A stretch of DNA of 64,000 nt from NCBI GenBank assembly GCA_963971225.1, contig OZ020270.1, positions 24,253,689 to 24,317,688 on the forward strand, given 5' to 3'. Below the pieces are notes generated by a model. The model saw only the letters and a program-made list of their open reading frames with translations, did no database searches and had not been told where the DNA came from. The stretch comes from Melieria omissa. Lineage: Eukaryota > Arthropoda > Insecta > Diptera > Ulidiidae. Numbering within the stretch: the stretch's first letter is position 1; each line of letters opens with the position of its first letter. Below are positions 1 to 10,434 of this stretch, one piece after another. A program made the position numbers and the translations under genes.

Positions 1-20
1 GTTGCGCATTTTTGCATAAA

Positions 21-150
21 CAAGTTACCGTTGGTAGCTTGTGTGTGAATTGTTGTTGTGCACAAAAGTGTAAACAGGTTGCCGTTAGGTGGCCTGATTG
101 CATTGTTTGTGCAAGTGAGTGAGCTCAAGCAAGTAGCCGTAAGGTACTTG
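21..150 (+). repeat. Three tandem hairpins in the R1-type leader, about 55 bp apart
   Basis: Hairpins lie at 21-41, 75-96 and 130-150, starting 54 and 55 bp apart. Each has a stem of eight or nine pairs closing a three- or four-base loop that begins GT. Stem bases differ between copies but pairing is kept by compensatory or G-U pairs, with one bulged G in the third. They lie upstream of the ORF1 start at 263, so they would be part of the leader RNA. Their function is unknown. Confidence 0.65.
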
Positions 151-262
151 CAGTGTGCACAGTAGTTGTGGTACAACACCTACTTGAGTTGAGTTATTGT
201 TGCTGTTGTAGATTAATAGAACAAATAGTCTAGTGGTAGTTGTTAGTGTAAGTAGTGTGTGA

Positions 263-829
263 ATGGGGCGCCCTAAGCGCAAAGGGAGTGTGACGGGGGA
301 CTCTGCCCGGGAGCCGTCCGGTCGTGAAACGACCGATTTGACGTCTTCTGACGCGGAGTCAGTGTCGGCGGACGTCCGGCCGCCCCCTCGTAAGAGGGTT
401 GGGCACGTGGCTTCGCCCGGCAAGGGGCGCGCGGCTTTGCCCGGGGTAGGGCTTGGGCGCGCGGCTTCGCCCAAAGAAGGGCTTGGGCGCGCGGCTTCGC
501 CCGGGGTAGGGCTTGGGCGCGCGGCTTTGTCCAGGAGGAACAAGTCGCTTGGGCGCGCGGCTTCGGCGTCGGTCCCTGTACCGGTTGCGCAGGTCATGAC
601 TGTGCAACCGGCGCAGACGTGGTCGGTTGTTGTCCGGAGCCGTGATGCTAAGGCATCGGGGAAGGAAGTGGCCACCAAGGTCGTGAAAGAGGCGGGTCCT
701 TCACTGGGCGTGAGGGTTCACGAGGTGAAGCCACTGCGTGGTGGCGGTGCGATTATTCGCACCCCCTCCAAGGCCGAAGCAGTGAAGCTGACCACGAACG
801 CCAAACTGTACGAACTCAAAAAATATTAA
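263..829 (+). pseudogene. R1-type ORF1, N-terminal half
   Basis: This is the Gag-like, nucleic-acid-binding ORF1 of the R1-clade element. The start at 263 gives a basic, proline- and arginine-rich N-terminus, a repeated GLGRAASP-type segment (residues about 48-100), then a more ordered part near residues 125-185 that leads into the zinc-knuckle half at 4222. The reading ends in the A-run at about 820 where the second retrotransposon inserted. The last residue and stop come from the inserted DNA. Codon use is much more GC-rich than the flanks. The resumed reading on the far side (LKKK then LGLDV) shows the two halves were one ORF. Confidence 0.8.
405..572 (+). repeat. GC-rich minisatellite inside ORF1 (about 36 bp unit)
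   Basis: Four to five imperfect copies of a GC-rich unit encode GLGRAASP-like peptides. The repeats stay in frame, and copies differ at a few bases (GVGLGRAAS against KEGLGRAAS). Such low-complexity basic repeats in ORF1 proteins are likely disordered RNA-binding tails; that role is inference. Confidence 0.75.
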
Positions 830-1123
830 AATTATTTAAACGCGTAATGCATTTGCAAACGCTAAACTGCAGTGCAAGTGCCGTTACATTCGCTGTCCGC
901 CACTTCACCCTCCGTCCGCGTTGTGTTGTTGCTGCGTTCTTTTTTTCCCGTGTTGTCTTTTCTTCCGTCCGTTTTCAGTAGCGCGACATGTGGTCCTGTT
1001 CGACACTGAGAAATTGACTGCTCCGTGGTAAAGGCATAACACTTACCACAGGGCATCATCAGTTTTTCAGTGCGTCAGATCTCATTTCCGTCTGCTTTCC
1101 TTGTCCTTTAACCCACCCAGGTC

Positions 1124-1534
1124 ATGGTGCTGGACAAATTTCGCATAGCCTTCTGCAACGTGCGCGGGCTCAGGGCGAATTTTTTTGCTGTATACGCGTA
1201 CGTTAACCTCCACAAGCCCCATATAATGGCACTAAGTGAGACCCAGGTGTGTGAGGATGCAGATCCACTGGATTTCCACATCCCAGGGTACCACTTACTG
1301 CCATTATTCTCTCCTCACAGGGGTCTTGCCCTTTATGTGTGCAGTAATGTTGAGTACCAGTGCCAGCAACAACTATACACGACGGATGCCGAATTTAGCT
1401 CCATGTGGGTTAAATTCAATATCCAGTCGCACATTCTGCACTTTTGCTTTCTATATAGAAGCCCGAATTCAGGGAGAGATTTTACTTATAACAAGTTTGA
1501 TCTTCTCTCTGATTCTATTTCTCATATTTTGTAA
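1124..1534 (+). pseudogene. Endonuclease (EEP/APE type) part of the inner non-LTR ORF2
   Basis: The start Met at 1124 follows a leader of about 300 bp. The N-terminal block FCNVRGLR and the ALSETQ block carry the Asn and Glu typical of APE-like endonucleases of non-LTR elements; RGLALYV and the YRSPNS block follow. A TAA stops the frame at 1532-1534, but the same frame continues past it with VVAGDFNIHNS, which contains the expected GDFN motif. A small deletion near 1600 then joins two frames (TPEGNTLDLFLTSHH follows in another frame). It is a broken gene. Confidence 0.75.
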
Positions 1535-1927
1535 TCGTATCCGAATAGTGAAATTGTAGTTGCTGGTGATTTCAATATTCATAATTCCGCCATTCCAGCC
1601 ATACAACTCCTGAAGGCAACACTCTAGACCTTTTTCTCACTTCTCATCATGAAAAATATGATGTTGAAATGCACGCACCTCTTGGTAACGCACCATTTTG
1701 GCGTCTTTCTAATACTCTTCTATCCGCAATGCTTCGCCCTTAGCCCCGAAGTGCCTAGTGTGGATGTATGATAAAGCTAACTGGAGTGGACTTAATGAAT
1801 TTTTCGCCCACTTCAATTGGAAATTGTGTTTTCTAGATAGAAACATAAATGCCGCAGCCAAAATGGTTGAAGAAATTATATTATTGGGAATGCGGTCCTT
1901 CATCCCTAATAAGAAAATTTGCATTAA

Positions 1928-2164
1928 CCCTTTCGGGACTACTGGGATAATATGTCCCAGCAGGTTTTTAATGCTCCTTAAAACAATTATTTAAATCTCA
2001 CGACCCACGCAAAATATTTTTTCGATTTCGATGTTCCCGCATAGAAGAATGATTTCAGAATATGTGAGCATCCAATATAATTTTCTAACCCCAACATTCA
2101 TAGCATGAGAATAATTCTACTGAGAGTGTTTTGCATTTCAAAAATAAACTCCGTCCCGAAAGGG
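1928..2164 (+). mobile_element. TTAA-flanked piggyBac-like MITE, 237 bp
   Basis: TTAA lies at 1924-1927 and at 2165-2168. The ends are inverted repeats beginning CCCTTTCGGGAC. Removing the element and one TTAA rejoins the reading (KKICI then KPKDNLW), which confirms an insertion into the ORF2 of the inner retrotransposon. Just inside the left end is a palindrome with stem CTGGGA/TCCCAG (1942-1960). There is no coding capacity. Confidence 0.85.
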
Positions 2165-2168
2165 TTAA

Positions 2169-3801
2169 ACCTAAGGACAATCTTTGGTTTAATGAGACAT
2201 GCAGAATTGCTGTCAGGTCTAAAGAGGAAGCTTTCAGAGCATGGCAGGCAAATAAAAATGCCGCCACTGAACAGCTGCGTAAACAGGCTAGAAATCGATG
2301 CAATGCCATCCTAAAGCGCCAAAAGTTTCTGCACGAACAGCGCCAAAGGAAAAAAGTTCTTCAATGCCAGCGTGGTAGTAAGAACTTCTGGTCATTCGTT
2401 AAGAAGGTGAAGAATCAAACATCGTCTTCAATTCCAACTCTCCTTAACAATGATCAAATCATCACTCACTCGGTTGATAAAGCCAATTCGTGGGCTAAAA
2501 TTTTCGCAGAGAATTCCTCTCTGCGCCCCAGCGATCAACCACCACCCGTAGTCGAAAACGTATCTTGCTCTATGCCAGAAATTCATTTTCGAACGCGGGT
2601 AGTTAAAAGAGTGCTTGCAAATCTCGATGTAAATAAGGCTTCAGGGCCGGACGGCATTCCAGCCCTTGTTTTGAAAAAATGCGCTACTTCGCTGGCTTGT
2701 CCATTACGCAAACTTTTCAACATGTCATACACCACAGGTGTATTTCCGACATGCTGGAAGGTAGCAAATGTTCAACCAGTTCCTAAAAAAGGCAATACTA
2801 CTGACCCTGCGAACTACCGACCTACAGCAATCTGTTCGGTGCTTTCCAAAGTAATGGAAAGCATTGTCAACTTCAACCTTGTGAAGTATCTAGAGCACAA
2901 TAGACTGCTAAGTGATCGCCAATACGGCTTCCGAAGACAACGATCGACGGGTGACCTTATGGCGGTCCTCACCGAGAAATGGAACCATAGCATTCTAAAC
3001 CTCGGTGAAAGCAAGGTTGTTGCACTGGATATTTCTAAGGCCTTTGACCGGGTGTGGCATAAAGCACTCGTGTCTAAATTGATTGCCGATGGCGTCGGTA
3101 GTATCTTCTCTCGTTGGATTACGAGCTTCCTCTATGATCGCTCTATTCGTGTTGTAATAGACGGTATAGCCTCGGAAAAGCATTCCCTTAGCGCGGGAGT
3201 GCCGCAGGGTTCGGTCCTTTCTCCAACCCTCTTCCTGATCTTCATCAACGACCTGTTGTCGTCGACGAAGAATCCCATCTACTCGTTTGCGGATGACAGC
3301 ACCATTTGTCATTCATACTCCTTCACAAAGCGCCCCAGCTCTGTGGAGATTGAGAGAGAACGGCGCCGTATGAATGATACACTTAATAGCGACCTACAAA
3401 CAATCTCCAAGTGGGGTCAAGCGAACAGGGTCGATTTTAATCCTCGCAAGACCCAATGTTGCCTGTTATCCCACAAACGAGTCTCCCCACATCCCAACAC
3501 ATCCCTGGTTATGGATGGTGTGAGTATTGCGGAATCGGCAGCTCTTGATGTTCTGGCCATGTCCATTAAGAATGATCTTCGTTGGAACGATCATATTTTT
3601 GGCGTGTCGAAAGAAGCAGCCAAGTGCCTCGGCTTCTTAAAGCGGTGCAAAAAATATTTCACCCCGTCCGATCTCCGCATTATTTATACCACCTATATCC
3701 TACCTAAAATGGAGTTTAACTCGCACCTATGGGCAGGGGCTTCAAAAACCCATTTGGAGCTCCTCGATCGGGTGCAAAACCGTGCGATTAAACTTATATA
3801 G
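2169..3801 (+). pseudogene. Reverse transcriptase of the inner non-LTR element
   Basis: The RT blocks are in order: NKASGPDGIP, LFNMSYTTGVFPTCWK, NYRPTAICSVLSKVMESIV, QYGFRRQRST, ALDISKAFDRVWH (catalytic Asp), AGVPQGSVLSPTLFLIFIND, and YSFADDSTI, which is the F/YADD catalytic box. Thumb-like sequence (WNDHI, LGFLKRCKKYF) follows. The frame is open to 3801, where a TAG follows AIKLI. The true N-terminal part lies before the MITE. The family copies RNA into DNA at a nicked target. Confidence 0.85.
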
Positions 3802-3859
3802 TAGGCAACAGAAGGGCATCCAGCTCTATTGACTCCTTGGAACATCGTCGAAACGTGGC

Positions 3860-4168
3860 ATGTGTGGTTTTTTTTACCGTTACTTTTTCGGCAATTGCTC
3901 AGTGGAGATGAGCAGCTTGCTGCCATCACTCCGGGTATTCCCCCGGGCAACCCGTTTGAACACTGGCGCCCATGCATTCCACGTTGAAACGATGTTCCAG
4001 CGCACTACGCACTACAGAGAAACTTCGTTCCTGGCCCGAACAGCGCGATTGTGGAATGGTCTCCCTGAAGATGTTTTCCCCAGCACTTATGATCTTGATG
4101 GATTCAAGGCAAGAGCCCATAAATTCTTCACCCAACATCCTTTCTCCCAACCTATATATCCTTCCTGA
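3860..4168 (+). pseudogene. C-terminal end of the inner non-LTR ORF2
   Basis: The reading continues from the RT in another frame. It contains [32 protein letters not shown] and a final FKARAHKFF segment, which resemble the C-terminal tail of many CR1/L2/Jockey-type ORF2 proteins. A frameshift or stop near 3800-3860 separates it from the RT. A short 3' UTR of about 50 bp separates its stop from the A-run. Confidence 0.65.
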
Positions 4169-4221
4169 ACCAGCACAATGCCCGCATTTATAGGGGTTTC
4201 CCCTGCGCGTTGGCACGTCTT

Positions 4222-4762
4222 AAAAAAAAAACTTGGGCTTGACGTGGCTGCGAATGAGAAGCTGGGCCCGAGGGTTGTCGTCCATGGGGTTCACTCGGAG
4301 ATTTCCCCGAGTGAATTCATGGAGGAGCTCTATGAGTTGAACCTCAAAGAGCGGATAAGCCCGGCTGCCTTTAAGAAAGGTGTCCGCATGGTGAGTCGCC
4401 CGTGAACGGTAGGCTCTGGTGGAGCATCCAACGTCGTGTTGGAAGGGAACAAAGGCTTGCTTTCGTCCCTTCTGGAGGCGGAGCGATGCTACATCAAGTG
4501 GTTTTCGTTCCGCGTGCGGCCCTTCATGCCGATGCCTGGCTGCTTCAGGTGTTTGAGCTTTGACCACAGAATGGCTGAGTGCCGTATGAAAGCGGACGTT
4601 TGTCGGCGCTGTGGCCAGAGCGGTCATCGCGTCCAGCAATGCAGCAATGAGCTGCATTGCCGGAATTGCGCGTTCCGGGGCAAGCCGGCTGGGCATTATA
4701 TGATGTCCACCGACTATCCGGCGTACATCCAAATTCTGGCCAGGGCGCAGGCTCGTTATTGA
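4222..4762 (+). pseudogene. R1-type ORF1, C-terminal half with three CCHC-like knuckles
   Basis: This is the continuation of the ORF1 broken at about 820. After VVVHGVHSEI and the LNLKERISP segment an in-frame TGA (4403-4405, in place of the Arg codon CGA by one change) interrupts it. The same frame then gives three zinc knuckles, CFRC, CRRCGQSGH and CRNCAFRGK, which is the usual trio of R1/Jockey ORF1 proteins. The terminal TGA at 4760-4762 overlaps the ORF2 ATG by one base (TGATG), an arrangement compatible with termination-reinitiation. Confidence 0.8.
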
Positions 4763-7700
4763 TGGGTCTGCAGGCAGTACAGTTAAACTGTCAGGGCGCA
4801 TATGCCGTGATGTGCGAGTTAGGTGCTTGTATGAGTGAATGTGGCAGTGCAATTGCCCTGGTGCAGGAACCGTACGCCACCAATGGTGTCGTGCACGTAT
4901 TCCCCGTACGACACCATTGGTGGCGTACGGGGAATACGTGCAACAATGCGGGTCTTTTCTGACACCAAGGCAAACGCGGCTGTAATTGTGAATGTTGTCC
5001 ATCTGGACTGTATGGTTGTGTGTGCGAATGAGTATGGTGTTTGTGTTAGTGTGCAAGGTCACTTTGGCAAAGTGATTGTGGGCAGTGTCTTCTGCAAGTA
5101 TGGTGAGCCTCTAGAGCCCTACTTGGACTATCTCGGCACGGTGTTCCGTCTAGCAGGCGGCACACCTGTCCTGATAGGTATGGATGCGAATGCCGTATCT
5201 CCGCTGTGCTTCAGCAAGGTATCGCGGCTTGCTGCCGGCTACCAGAGCCACAGTAGGGGTGAGGCAATGAGTGAATGGTTGGTTCCGCGAGACATTGTTG
5301 TTCTCAACGTCCCAGTTAATTGGTATACGTTTGACGGGCCTAGAATGTTTGAATTCAGCTGTCTTGTCCGTGGTGGGTGGGGCATAAGTGATCACAATTT
5401 GATCCAAATTGTGATGGCTGTGCCTGCCCACAGTGTGAATGAAAGGGCGGGTGTGTGTGAAAGGCGATGGCGCACCTGTGGTGTGAATTGGGAGACTTAT
5501 GGTTTCCATGTGCGTGAAGTGGTCACGGAAGTGCCACTTAGTGAATTTGAAAGCATGGATGTGGACGACCAGGTCGCTCGACTTAACGAGTGTGTCTGGC
5601 GCGTGAATGATACTATGTTGCAAAAATGGGACAGAGTGAATCAGAGGCGGGTGAAGTGGTGGACGAATGAGTTAAGTGCAAAGAGGCGGTCGGTCAGGCG
5701 TCTGAGACGAAAGTTTCAGCGCGCCCGGGCGGCCAATTCTGAGCACTTGGCCCATCGCAGGTCTGATTTTAATAGGTGTATGAATGAGTATAAGAGTATG
5801 CTTGTTCGCGTTAAGGAAGACAATTGGCGGGAATTTGTGGCAGACCATAGGGATGATCCATGGGGTCATGCCTATCGGATCTGCCGCTCTAAGAGGAAGC
5901 AGGTGGAAGTTAGCGCCCTCCGTGTTGGTGACATTATGACATCAACATGGAGGGACATTGTGAACGTTCTCTTAGCCGAGTTCTTTCCTAGGGCGGTTCA
6001 GCAGATGCCACCAGCACAAGTGGCAGCTGCTGAGCCATTAGAAATTGGAGAATTAGAGTATGCATTTGGCCTGGTTAGGTCTAGACGGTCACCGGGTGTC
6101 GATGGTTTGACTGGCGAGATGTGCAAAGCCTTGTACAAAGTCATTCCGGAGTACCTGGAGGCCATCTACGAGAAATGCCTTTATGAGGCTTATTTTCCAC
6201 TCGCGTGGAAGATAGCTAGGGTCGTAGTGCTCTTGAAATCTCCTGATAAGATCAGGACTAACCCCCGTTCTTATCGGGGTATCTGCCTCCTACCGGTACT
6301 TGGTAAAGTACTGGAACGGATTATGGTGGATCGGCTTCAAGCGCAACTGGGTGGGCTATCGGATAGGCAGTTTGGGTTTCGAAAGAGACTCGGCGTGGAA
6401 GATGCGTGGATGTACGTTACATCGGTGGTGCGTGAGAGTAGAGAGAGCTATGTTCTCGGTGTGTTTGTGGATTTCAGGGGGGCGTTTGATCACCTGCGCT
6501 GGGATAAAGTGGTAGAATGGCTGAACAATGCCGACTGCCTGGAAACGGCTCTCTGGAAGAGCTATTTCACAGACAGGAAGGCATGTGTGATTGGGAAGAA
6601 TGAACGGGTTGATATAGATGTGGCTCGAGGATGCCCGCAGGGATCCGTCTGTGGTCCATATATATGGAGCTACATGATGGATCCACTACTGTGGCGTCTG
6701 GCAGCAGTATGTGAATGTTGTGCGTATGCGGATGATCTGCTTATCCTTGTGGAGGGCAGATCAAGAGCGGATGTAGAGCGCTTGGGGCAGCAATTTATGT
6801 GTATGGTGTGTGAATGGGGTGAATCGGTGGGTGTGGATGTGGCAATGGACAAGACTGTGACCATGCTGCTGAAAGGCAAATTGGCTCGCAGTCGTCCGCC
6901 CATTGTGCGTGTGAATGGTGTTGGCCTCCGGTATGAGACGCAAGTCAAATACTTGGGGCTAACAATTGGCGAACGAATGAGTTTTGCTCCTCACTTGGTC
7001 AGGCTGAAAGAGAGGGTTGTATGCATAATGGGTTCAGGTGCGCCGGATACTCAGGAGTGACTGGGGACTCGGCCGACGCTCAGTTCGTGCCATTTACCAC
7101 GGTCTGTTCGTGGCTTGTGCTGCGTACGGAGCGTCGGCATGGCACGAATATGCCGCGACGGTTGTAGGCCGCAAATACTTGCTGTCTATTCAGCGTGTTA
7201 TGTTGTTAGGTTGTATGCCTGTGTCCCGCACTGTATCAACAGATGCATTGCAAGTGTTGATGGGTGCGGCTCCTCTGGATCTCGTAGTCATACGGCGTGC
7301 CGTGGGCTTCCGGCTAGGGAGGGGGAATAGAGAGGTGCTGCTGCAGTATGAGTGGCTGCAAGGCGAAGGTGTGGAGAGTGCTGACAGTATGAAGCGTAAG
7401 CGAATACTGGAGGACTGTGTTCTGCAACGTTGGCAGCACCGTTGGGACGAAAGTCCCCATGGCAGAACGACCTATGAGTATATACGGGACGTGAGGTTCG
7501 TGGTAGGGCTCAAGGATTTCGGCTTCGGCTTGAGCCTTGGGTTCCTACTCACCGGACACGGGTCACTCAATGCATTTTTGCATGAGAGAGCCCTGAGTGC
7601 AAGTGCTGAGTGTATGTGTGGGGCTGTAAGAGAGGATTGGTTGCATGTGCTGTGTGAGTGCCCGTTGTACTCAGATTTGAGGGACCTTGGGCGGATGGGG

Positions 7701-7838
7701 ATTAGTCGGACGGACGGTGTGTGGTGTGTGCGTGAAGCACTCTCCACCAGCCAGCTGATTGCCATATTGAATGAATATGCGAATGCTGTGTTTCGGCGGC
7801 GACGGCAGTTTGGTGTATTGCCAAGTGTGAATGTGTGA
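4762..7838 (+). pseudogene. R1-type ORF2 (endonuclease, reverse transcriptase), twice frameshifted
   Basis: Reading starts at the ATG overlapping the ORF1 stop (MGLQAVQLNCQGAYAV), then the endonuclease (ALVQEPYATN with its Glu; GMDANAVSPLCFS; SDHNLI near 5390). A 34 bp insertion at 4892-4925 shifts the frame, and reading resumes from about 4926. The RT has RSRRSPGVDGLTGEM, YRGICLLPVLGKVLERI, QFGFRKRLGVEDAW, VFVDFRGAFDHLRW, RGCPQGSVCGPYIWSYMMD and CAYADDLLIL. A second frameshift lies near 7030-7040, after which RRILRSDWGLGRRS and a C-terminal cysteine/histidine motif (CMCGAVREDWLHVLCECP) complete the protein. Target-primed reverse transcription is the family role. Both frameshifts are inactivating. 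Confidence 0.85.
4892..4925 (+). repeat. 34 bp reverse-complement insertion (template-switch-like mutation)
   Basis: These 34 bases are the exact reverse complement of the 34 bases obtained by joining 4875-4891 to 4926-4942. Deleting them restores the ORF2 frame (EPYATNGVVRGIRATMRVF). The result is an interlocked palindrome in which two segments are each followed by their reverse complements. No transposon ends are present, so a local strand switch during replication or reverse transcription explains it best. Confidence 0.8.
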
Positions 7839-8404
7839 GTGGGTGGGGGGCTGGTCTGTTTGAGTGGATGAATGTGCGCACGTGAATGGAGTCAAGTGCG
7901 GTGTGGTGGTCACCAGTTCACGAGCTAAATGGGGCTCAACTGGTAGTAGCACGGCTACGAAGTCTGACCAGAGGCTTTGTCTGGTACCACGGGAATCAGG
8001 GTGCCCCTGGAGCCTTGTTCTTCAGTCTGATTATGGGAATGGCCCCCTCGGGGAGTTCCGTGGTGGCGTGGTTTAACACCCAAATGCGGGTAGAGTTTCG
8101 ACTCGGCGTGGAGTTGCGTTTACAACCGGTTGCCGGACCCATAGCACGGCAGAGGTTTAGATAGGCCTCGATCCCTACCAAGGAGGGGTAATGTCCATTT
8201 GCATTGACTCTATTGGTACCGGGAGCTAGTCTCTCGCTGTGCTTTTGAGCACCGTGGGGTTAGGCCACACTGTGGCGGCACTCACGTTAAAAATTCGACA
8301 TTCAATGTCCACAGATAGCGTAGGATGTGGTCAATTTCTCAATCTAGCCTATGTACTAATCCCACTCAAACGAAATCGTTTGGTACCTTTTTTATTCTGT
8401 ATAA
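7839..8404 (+). other. 3' UTR of the R1-type element and unassigned flank
   Basis: No convincing gene. The GC-rich part to about 8,300 continues the base composition of the R1-type element and is probably its 3' UTR. Composition drops to AT-rich after about 8,300. Confidence 0.5.
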
Positions 8405-8508
8405 ACAACGTCACATTGGTTTTCATATAATAAGCATAAATTTCTACCGACAATATACAACGTCACATTGGTTTTCATATAATAAGCATAAATTTCTAAC
8501 GACAATAT
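8405..8508 (+). repeat. Tandem duplication, 52 bp x 2
   Basis: Units 8405-8456 and 8457-8508 are almost identical (one clear difference, ACCGAC against AACGAC). No coding content. Confidence 0.85.
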
Positions 8509-8534
8509 ATTTTTTTAGACGATTGATGCCTTAA

Positions 8535-8890
8535 TAAATGGCCGCCCTGCTTTTTTCCTATAATCCTATTATAACGTGTACATAAAGTAACCATTTTAGA
8601 GGCAAAAGATGACATTATTGAATTTTGTGTAGTTCCAACTCTGCCAAAATTCAAGCTATTCAGAACATTTCTGAAGTTTGTTATCATTCAACATGTTCAA
8701 CAAATGGTAATAATAAATAAATAAATGGCCGCCCTGCTTATTTTTCCTAAATTCCTATTATGTCGTGTACATAAAGTAACCATTTTAGAGGCGAAAGATG
8801 ACATAATTGAATTTTTGTTGTTCCAACTCTGCCAAAAATCAAGCTATTCAAAGAACATTTCTGGGTTTTGCTATCATTCAACGTGTTGAA
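8535..8890 (+). repeat. Tandem duplication, 187 bp period
   Basis: The segment beginning TAAATGGCCGCCC at 8535 recurs at 8722 with about 90% similarity and small indels. It is older than the neighbouring 52 bp duplication. No gene. Confidence 0.8.
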
Positions 8891-10427
8891 CACACAATGG
8901 TACCCCAATCGTTGTTTAGAAAGCCATTGGACTGTATTCCACTTTGACATTGCACGCAGACTATGCTTTTGGCTGTAGTATATCAAATGTTAAAGGCATT
9001 GTACTGATTGTTTCTCTAAAGTATTTTGTAACATTTCGAAACTCACATCCAATAAGATTTTTCTCAACCCGGATGAAAATTGCATTATATCAAGCTGCAA
9101 ATGACATTGCTATACATCAATGTCTTTCCTACATATACCTGAATTTAAATCGAAAATTTTGCAATTGTGCCGCATTGTCGCGCGGCAAGATTATGTTTGA
9201 ATGCACAGCGCACAGTGTTGCGAGTTCATATAGCGGAGTGACAAAAATAGAAGTAGTGGTCGTATATAAATATTAAATTTGGTATACAGTTATTGTATGA
9301 GTAAAGGACTTACTGTGCGGAATTTCAATGAAATCCGACCATAACTTCGGTCACCCGACATACAAACGGATTTGAAAAAATGTTATATTATCAACGAAAT
9401 TTATCTTAGTTCACAAAAGCTCCACAAAACTATTGCCTTGTGTTGGTTACGTTAATCGGTTGTGTTGTTCTGCCAGGGTAGGTGATTGGCCTGCCGCAGG
9501 TAGTCCTAAGTGATGGGGCTGCCGCTTAGGAACCTCGCCTCCGTTATTTCGAGCTACCGCTCGTAACGTCCTCTGTTGTGTGAGGAGGTTACAGCAGAAT
9601 GATTGGGGAACTCGCTAGATCAATTTGATCGCAATTGTCCGCTTCTTCTTGCAGGTGTCGCTAGTGGACCGTGTAGCTGTAAATTTATTTTCTTTTTATA
9701 GTCGTACCACAGATAACTCATCATATAGATGTCCAGTCTCATACGACGAAAACGGCACAAAAATTTCAAGCTCTGAATTACAGCTTTTTTCCGCAAAGCT
9801 ATTTTACGCACACAACTGCTGCAATGTGCTCATCCAGAACTTTTGTCGGATTGAATTAATTTTGAATTTCTTTTCTTGCTTGTGATATTCTTTTTTGCAA
9901 CATATATTTATGATTTTAGCTACAACGATCACGTACTGTATTTGGTGTAACAGGTAGACAGCACATCAGATATCCGTAATTTCTTTTTCGTAAATTTTGC
10001 CTCGGGTTCAAGGCTGGGCGAGAAGCAAAATTTTTCTTAACATTTAACGCTTTTTTTTATAAACCTTTTTAATCGGTTATACCGGAAATTAATAATGTTT
10101 TCACAAAATGTGATATAAATGAATCGGCGCTAAAAATTTTGTGCATGATCAAAGAATATAAAGAAAATTTTCTCTGGCATGATACATACACATCGTTGCT
10201 AATGCAACGCATTGTCAATAGCTGCGGCGCCAGCAGGTCTATCCTCTGCGTCGGCGTAACTGTATTGCGACAATGAAGTGACCGCTGAACAATTACATTC
10301 GTTTTGGAATATTTGCCGATCTTTTCATTTTTTTGCGAAAAGCAAGTGCCTGGGCGTACCCAGCAACAAATTAAAGGGGAAAAGACATAACTACATTTCC
10401 AAATTCAGAATATAAAATTCAAATAGA
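8891..10427. other. Intergenic DNA without a supported gene
   Basis: Short open frames occur but none resembles a protein family. The only structured part is 9468-9599, listed separately. Confidence 0.6.
9468..9599 (+). other. Compact multi-hairpin segment of unknown origin
   Basis: The outer stem TTCTGC (9468-9473) pairs with GCAGAA (9594-9599). It encloses CCTG/CAGG (9490-9500), CCTAAG/CTTAGG (9505-9530) and a longer hairpin at 9543-9567 (GTTA/TAAC plus CGAG/CTCG). AACCTC near 9531 can pair with GAGGAGGTT near 9582. GC content is well above the flanks. It may be a retrotransposon UTR or a structured RNA, and I cannot name it. The repeated TGCCGC/TACCGC motif in the loops recalls the R1 leader hairpins. 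Confidence 0.4.
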
Positions 10428-10434
10428 TTAGAAT

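Larger units (their letters stand above)
828..4221 (+). mobile_element. CR1/Jockey-type non-LTR retrotransposon inserted in R1 ORF1
   Basis: An endonuclease region, a reverse transcriptase region and a typical C-terminal tail lie in the same direction as the host element. The 3' end abuts a run of ten A (4222-4231) and the 5' end follows a shorter A-run in the same ORF1 codons (CTC AAA AAA), so it inserted into an oligo(A) target and the duplication cannot be delimited. The copy has an internal deletion in the endonuclease, a TTAA MITE at 1928-2164 and a frameshift near 3.8 kb. I cannot choose between the CR1, L2 and Jockey groups by eye. Confidence 0.75.
1..8300 (+). mobile_element. R1-clade non-LTR retrotransposon, split by a nested element
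   Basis: A 5' leader, an ORF1 with three zinc knuckles and an ORF2 with endonuclease and reverse transcriptase lie in the usual order of R1-clade elements. The element runs off the left edge of the window, and its 3' end is uncertain (between about 8.16 and 8.4 kb; I see no clear poly(A) tail). ORF1 is interrupted by another retrotransposon at about 828-4221. ORF1 has one in-frame TGA (4403-4405) and ORF2 has two frameshifts, so this copy is dead. R1 itself sits in rDNA, but no rRNA sequence is visible here, so a dispersed R1-clade family is more likely. The clade call rests on the RT motifs (GFVDFRGAFD-like block and YADD). Confidence 0.8.

Noticed and set aside
85..678. Long minus-strand frame opposite R1 ORF1
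   Set aside because: It mirrors the GC-rich repeat of ORF1 and has no motif of its own.
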